A stretch of DNA of 64,000 nucleotides from Streptomyces sp. GESEQ-35 (GTDB taxonomy: Bacteria > Actinomycetota > Actinomycetes > Streptomycetales > Streptomycetaceae): positions 1 to 64,000 of the forward strand of contig NZ_JAFFSX010000023.1 in assembly GCF_017948485.1 (NCBI RefSeq), read 5' to 3'. The notes under the pieces are model-generated. The model searched no databases and was not told where the DNA came from. It saw only the letters and a list, made by a program, of their open reading frames with translations. Of this stretch, positions 61,965 to 64,000 are shown one piece after another; position 1 is the stretch's first letter, and each line of letters opens with the position of its first letter. Position numbers and translations under genes: made by a program.

Positions 61965-64000
61965 TCAGCCGGTGAATTGATAGGTGGCCGCGGCCTGCTC
62001 GTACAGCCGCGTCACCTCGTCCCGCTCGGCCTCCGGGCCGCGCAGTTGCAGCACGTGATACCGCCCGTCGATCAGGATCGCGAGGTTGCGCACGAACAGC
62101 TCTCGGTCGTCGGCGTCGGTCCAGGTGAACTGCCCCTCGGCCATGGTCCGCCCGCCCACCTGGATCGTCTTCAGCCCGGTGGAGGTGGCCCAGCTGGAGT
62201 CGCGATACGGCTGCAACTCGGGCTCCTCCTCCCGCTGGTACGCCATTGGATCGCTGCCGTACTCACCCGAGGTGTCCCGCCCCGGTACGACGATGAGCTC
62301 GAAGTCACCGTGCGAGTAGACGACTTGTCCCCGCCCGTTCTTCGGCGTCCGGTCCCAGCCGTTGGCGACGGCGACGGCGAAGCCCTCCTGGTCCTTGCGC
62401 AGGACGAAGCCGTCGGGGAGTTCGGGGCCGGTGGTCTGCGTCTCGTCGGAACCGGTCGACGCCGAAGGGCTGTCCGTGCCCGGCGAGGTCTGGTCGGGCC
62501 GCGGCTCACTGCTGGCCTCGGGCGACTGTGCGGGCGCCCCGCCGACCTCACCGGCGGACCCGGTCCGGTCGGTGTCGTCGGCGCCGCTGGTACCGGACTT
62601 GGGCATGAACAGCATGGCGTACGCGATCGCCGCCGCCATCGCCAGTAACACCAGCAGCAGCAACGTACGGCCGAGGCTCCGTGGCGAACGGCCCTCCCGC
62701 GACGCCCGCTTGTGCCGCCCGTGCGCACTCGTCGCGGGCAGCCCGGCGCGCCGCCTGCGCACCAGCTCGCCCTTGCGCCGCACGATCGGCAGCCGTTTCG
62801 GGTCGGCGGGCGGCGCGGCGACGACATGCGCACCGGCCTCGGGCTCGGGCGCCGCCCGCACCAGCGAACGCAGCCAGCCCCGCAACTCCTCGAACTCGAG
62901 CCGCTCGGTGGGGTCCTGCCGCAGCAGCGACTCGACCACCGGCCGCAGCGCACCGCACTCCTCCGCGAAGGCAGGCGGCTCCGCACACACCAGCTGCACC
63001 AGCTCGGCCGTCGACTCCTCCGGATACGGCGCATGCCCCTGCACGGCCCGGAAGAGCAACGCCCCGAGCGCCCACAGATCGGTGGCCGGCCCGATCGGCG
63101 CCGCCAACTGCCAGTTCTCGTGCACGGGCCCGGCCTGCTCCGGCGCCCACCGCTCCGTCACCGGCCCCACCACAGCCATCCGCGCCTGCCGCGCCCGCTC
63201 GGCCGCCAACGCACTGGCCGGCCCCCGCCGCACCGGCGCACCGGCAACGAGGTCGTCCCAGCGGCTGGGAGGCGGGGTCGGGGAGGCAGCGTCGGGGGGC
63301 GGGGAAGCTCCGGGGATGGGGATGGGACCTGAGAGTCCGGGGGTGTGGCCTGGGGCTCCTGCGTTGGGGCCAGGGAGTCCAGGGGTGTGGGCGGCGCCTC
63401 CTGGCATGGGGCCGTGTCCGCCTGAGTTGGGCACGGGGCCGTTCCCTACGGAAGGGAGCGCCGGACGGCCGCCGTGGCCGCTGCCCTGTCCCGCGCCTTG
63501 CCCATCGGCCCCGGCCTGCACACCACGCGGCACGGCCCCATGCCAGGAGGCGCCGCCCATACCGTAGGGGTCGGCGATCTGCCCCGGGGCCCCGCCGCCG
63601 CCCGGCGCCACGACACCGTTGCCCAGGGCATACGGCTGGTTCTCGACACCCTGGCCGGAGGGGTACGACGACTGGTCCGCGGTGAGTTCGGAGGGGGAGG
63701 ACGGGTGGGGCACGCCCGTTCCGTCGGCGTACGGCGGGTGGGGCACGCCGGTCCCGTCGACGTACGGCGACTGCGGCGTGTCCGTTCCGTCGGCGTACGG
63801 CGGGTTGAGCGAGCCGGTCCCGTCGGCATACGGCGAGTGCGACGCGCCCGTCCCGTCGGCATACGGCGAATGCGGCGCGCCGCTCCCGGGGGCGTACGGA
63901 GGGTGATGGACATCGATTCCGTCGGCGTACGGCGCGTAACGGGCGTCGCTTCCATCGGCATACGGCTGCCCGGGCGCCCCACTCCCGGAGGCATACGGCG
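61965..64000 (-). CDS. Kinase-related membrane protein with 11-residue repeats, N-terminus outside the window
   Basis: The frame is open to the right edge, so the start is missing; at least 677 codons are visible. From the edge inward come nine 11-residue repeats (PYADGTGxxHP type), a Pro/Gly/Ala-rich stretch, and then a partial kinase C-lobe: ERWAPEQAG (the APE motif) and ATDLWALGALLFRAVQG. The glycine loop, catalytic HRD and DFG are not visible; they may lie upstream of the repeats beyond 64000, or be lost. A membrane helix (LGRTLLLLVLLAMAAAIAYA) and an extracellular DGFVLRKDQEGFAVAVANGW domain match the other kinases. Confidence 0.8.
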   Translation of the reverse strand, partial: PYASGSGAPGQPYADGSDARYAPYADGIDVHHPPYAPGSGAPHSPYADGTGASHSPYADGTGSLNPPYADGTDTPQSPYVDGTGVPHPPYADGTGVPHPSSPSELTADQSSYPSGQGVENQPYALGNGVVAPGGGGAPGQIADPYGMGGASWHGAVPRGVQAGADGQGAGQGSGHGGRPALPSVGNGPVPNSGGHGPMPGGAAHTPGLPGPNAGAPGHTPGLSGPIPIPGASPPPDAASPTPPPSRWDDLVAGAPVRRGPASALAAERARQARMAVVGPVTERWAPEQAGPVHENWQLAAPIGPATDLWALGALLFRAVQGHAPYPEESTAELVQLVCAEPPAFAEECGALRPVVESLLRQDPTERLEFEELRGWLRSLVRAAPEPEAGAHVVAAPPADPKRLPIVRRKGELVRRRRAGLPATSAHGRHKRASREGRSPRSLGRTLLLLVLLAMAAAIAYAMLFMPKSGTSGADDTDRTGSAGEVGGAPAQSPEASSEPRPDQTSPGTDSPSASTGSDETQTTGPELPDGFVLRKDQEGFAVAVANGWDRTPKNGRGQVVYSHGDFELIVVPGRDTSGEYGSDPMAYQREEEPELQPYRDSSWATSTGLKTIQVGGRTMAEGQFTWTDADDRELFVRNLAILIDGRYHVLQLRGPEAERDEVTRLYEQAAATYQFTG
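63702..63998 (-). repeat. 33-bp tandem repeat encoding an 11-residue unit
   Basis: Nine in-frame copies of a 33-bp unit, each starting CCG-TA(T/C)-G(C/T)C and encoding PY(A/V)DG(T/S/I)-like residues, run to the window edge. The most similar copies lie at 63702-63770. The in-frame period and synonymous changes show it is coding, not a CRISPR array. Confidence 0.85.

Noticed and set aside
63702..63998. CRISPR-like array of 33-bp repeats
   Set aside because: Units are adjacent without spacers, stay in one reading frame and differ at synonymous positions, as expected for a coding tandem repeat.

Overview
The window is very GC-rich chromosomal DNA of a Streptomyces-type actinomycete. Almost all third codon positions are G or C, GTG and TTG starts are common, start/stop overlaps couple many genes, and the gene families are typical of the genus. 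From memory, the order (DUF6350, sucD, sucC, the MoxR/SWIM cluster, icmB, lipase, M23 peptidase, pcrA, two NlpC/P60 proteins, a PspC-type two-component system, guaA, chorismate mutase, GMC oxidoreductase, Ser/Thr kinases) resembles the conserved chromosome core around sucCD and guaA in Streptomyces coelicolor. I could not verify this by search.

Layout. 1-4.6 kb: left-truncated DUF6350 membrane protein with a poly-glycine tail, a divergent XRE/sigma-like membrane-anchored regulator, and sucC-sucD of the TCA cycle. 5.1-8.7 kb: two secreted, repeat-rich proteins. 8.9-17.2 kb: a divergent MoxR-type cluster. One arm is MoxR ATPase, DUF5682, a 66-aa protein and a vWA protein, all joined by 4-nt overlaps; the other arm is a SWIM zinc-finger protein and DUF5691. 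The shared promoter region carries two facing copies of the actinobacterial LexA-independent DNA-damage (RecA-NDp/PafBC) promoter motif. 17.3-29.3 kb: icmB, a lipase, cell-wall hydrolases (one M23, two NlpC/P60, one of them behind a c-di-AMP riboswitch), pcrA, a ScyD-like propeller protein and membrane proteins.

29.4-46.7 kb: a PspC-histidine kinase/LuxR response regulator pair divergent from a PspC membrane protein, DoxX, a Cys-motif membrane protein, DUF4429, a class II aldolase, a PNPOx-like protein, a 192-bp MITE-like element with perfect 22-bp terminal repeats, and guaA. Next come a chorismate mutase preceded by a probable leaderless aromatic-residue leader peptide and terminator (attenuation), a class-E-sortase (LAxTG) surface protein, a GMC oxidoreductase and a succinic-semialdehyde-type dehydrogenase.

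46.8-64 kb: five Ser/Thr kinase genes, all leftward, interrupted between the first and second by what looks like an accessory island (48.7-56.9 kb). The island holds an NB-ARC/TPR (NLR-like) protein with an N-terminal amyloid-signalling-like motif, a GT-B-type protein coupled to a small partner, a giant SARP/AfsR regulator, a 29-codon membrane ORF, and a 150-aa protein whose hydrophobic N-terminus and C-terminal amyloid-like motif resemble bacterial NLR-linked cell-death effectors. The last kinase runs off the right edge and has an 11-residue tandem repeat upstream of its C-lobe.

Best leads for new biology: the PafBC-type control of the MoxR/vWA/SWIM cluster, the NLR/amyloid-motif island inside the kinase cluster, and the leader peptide of chorismate mutase.
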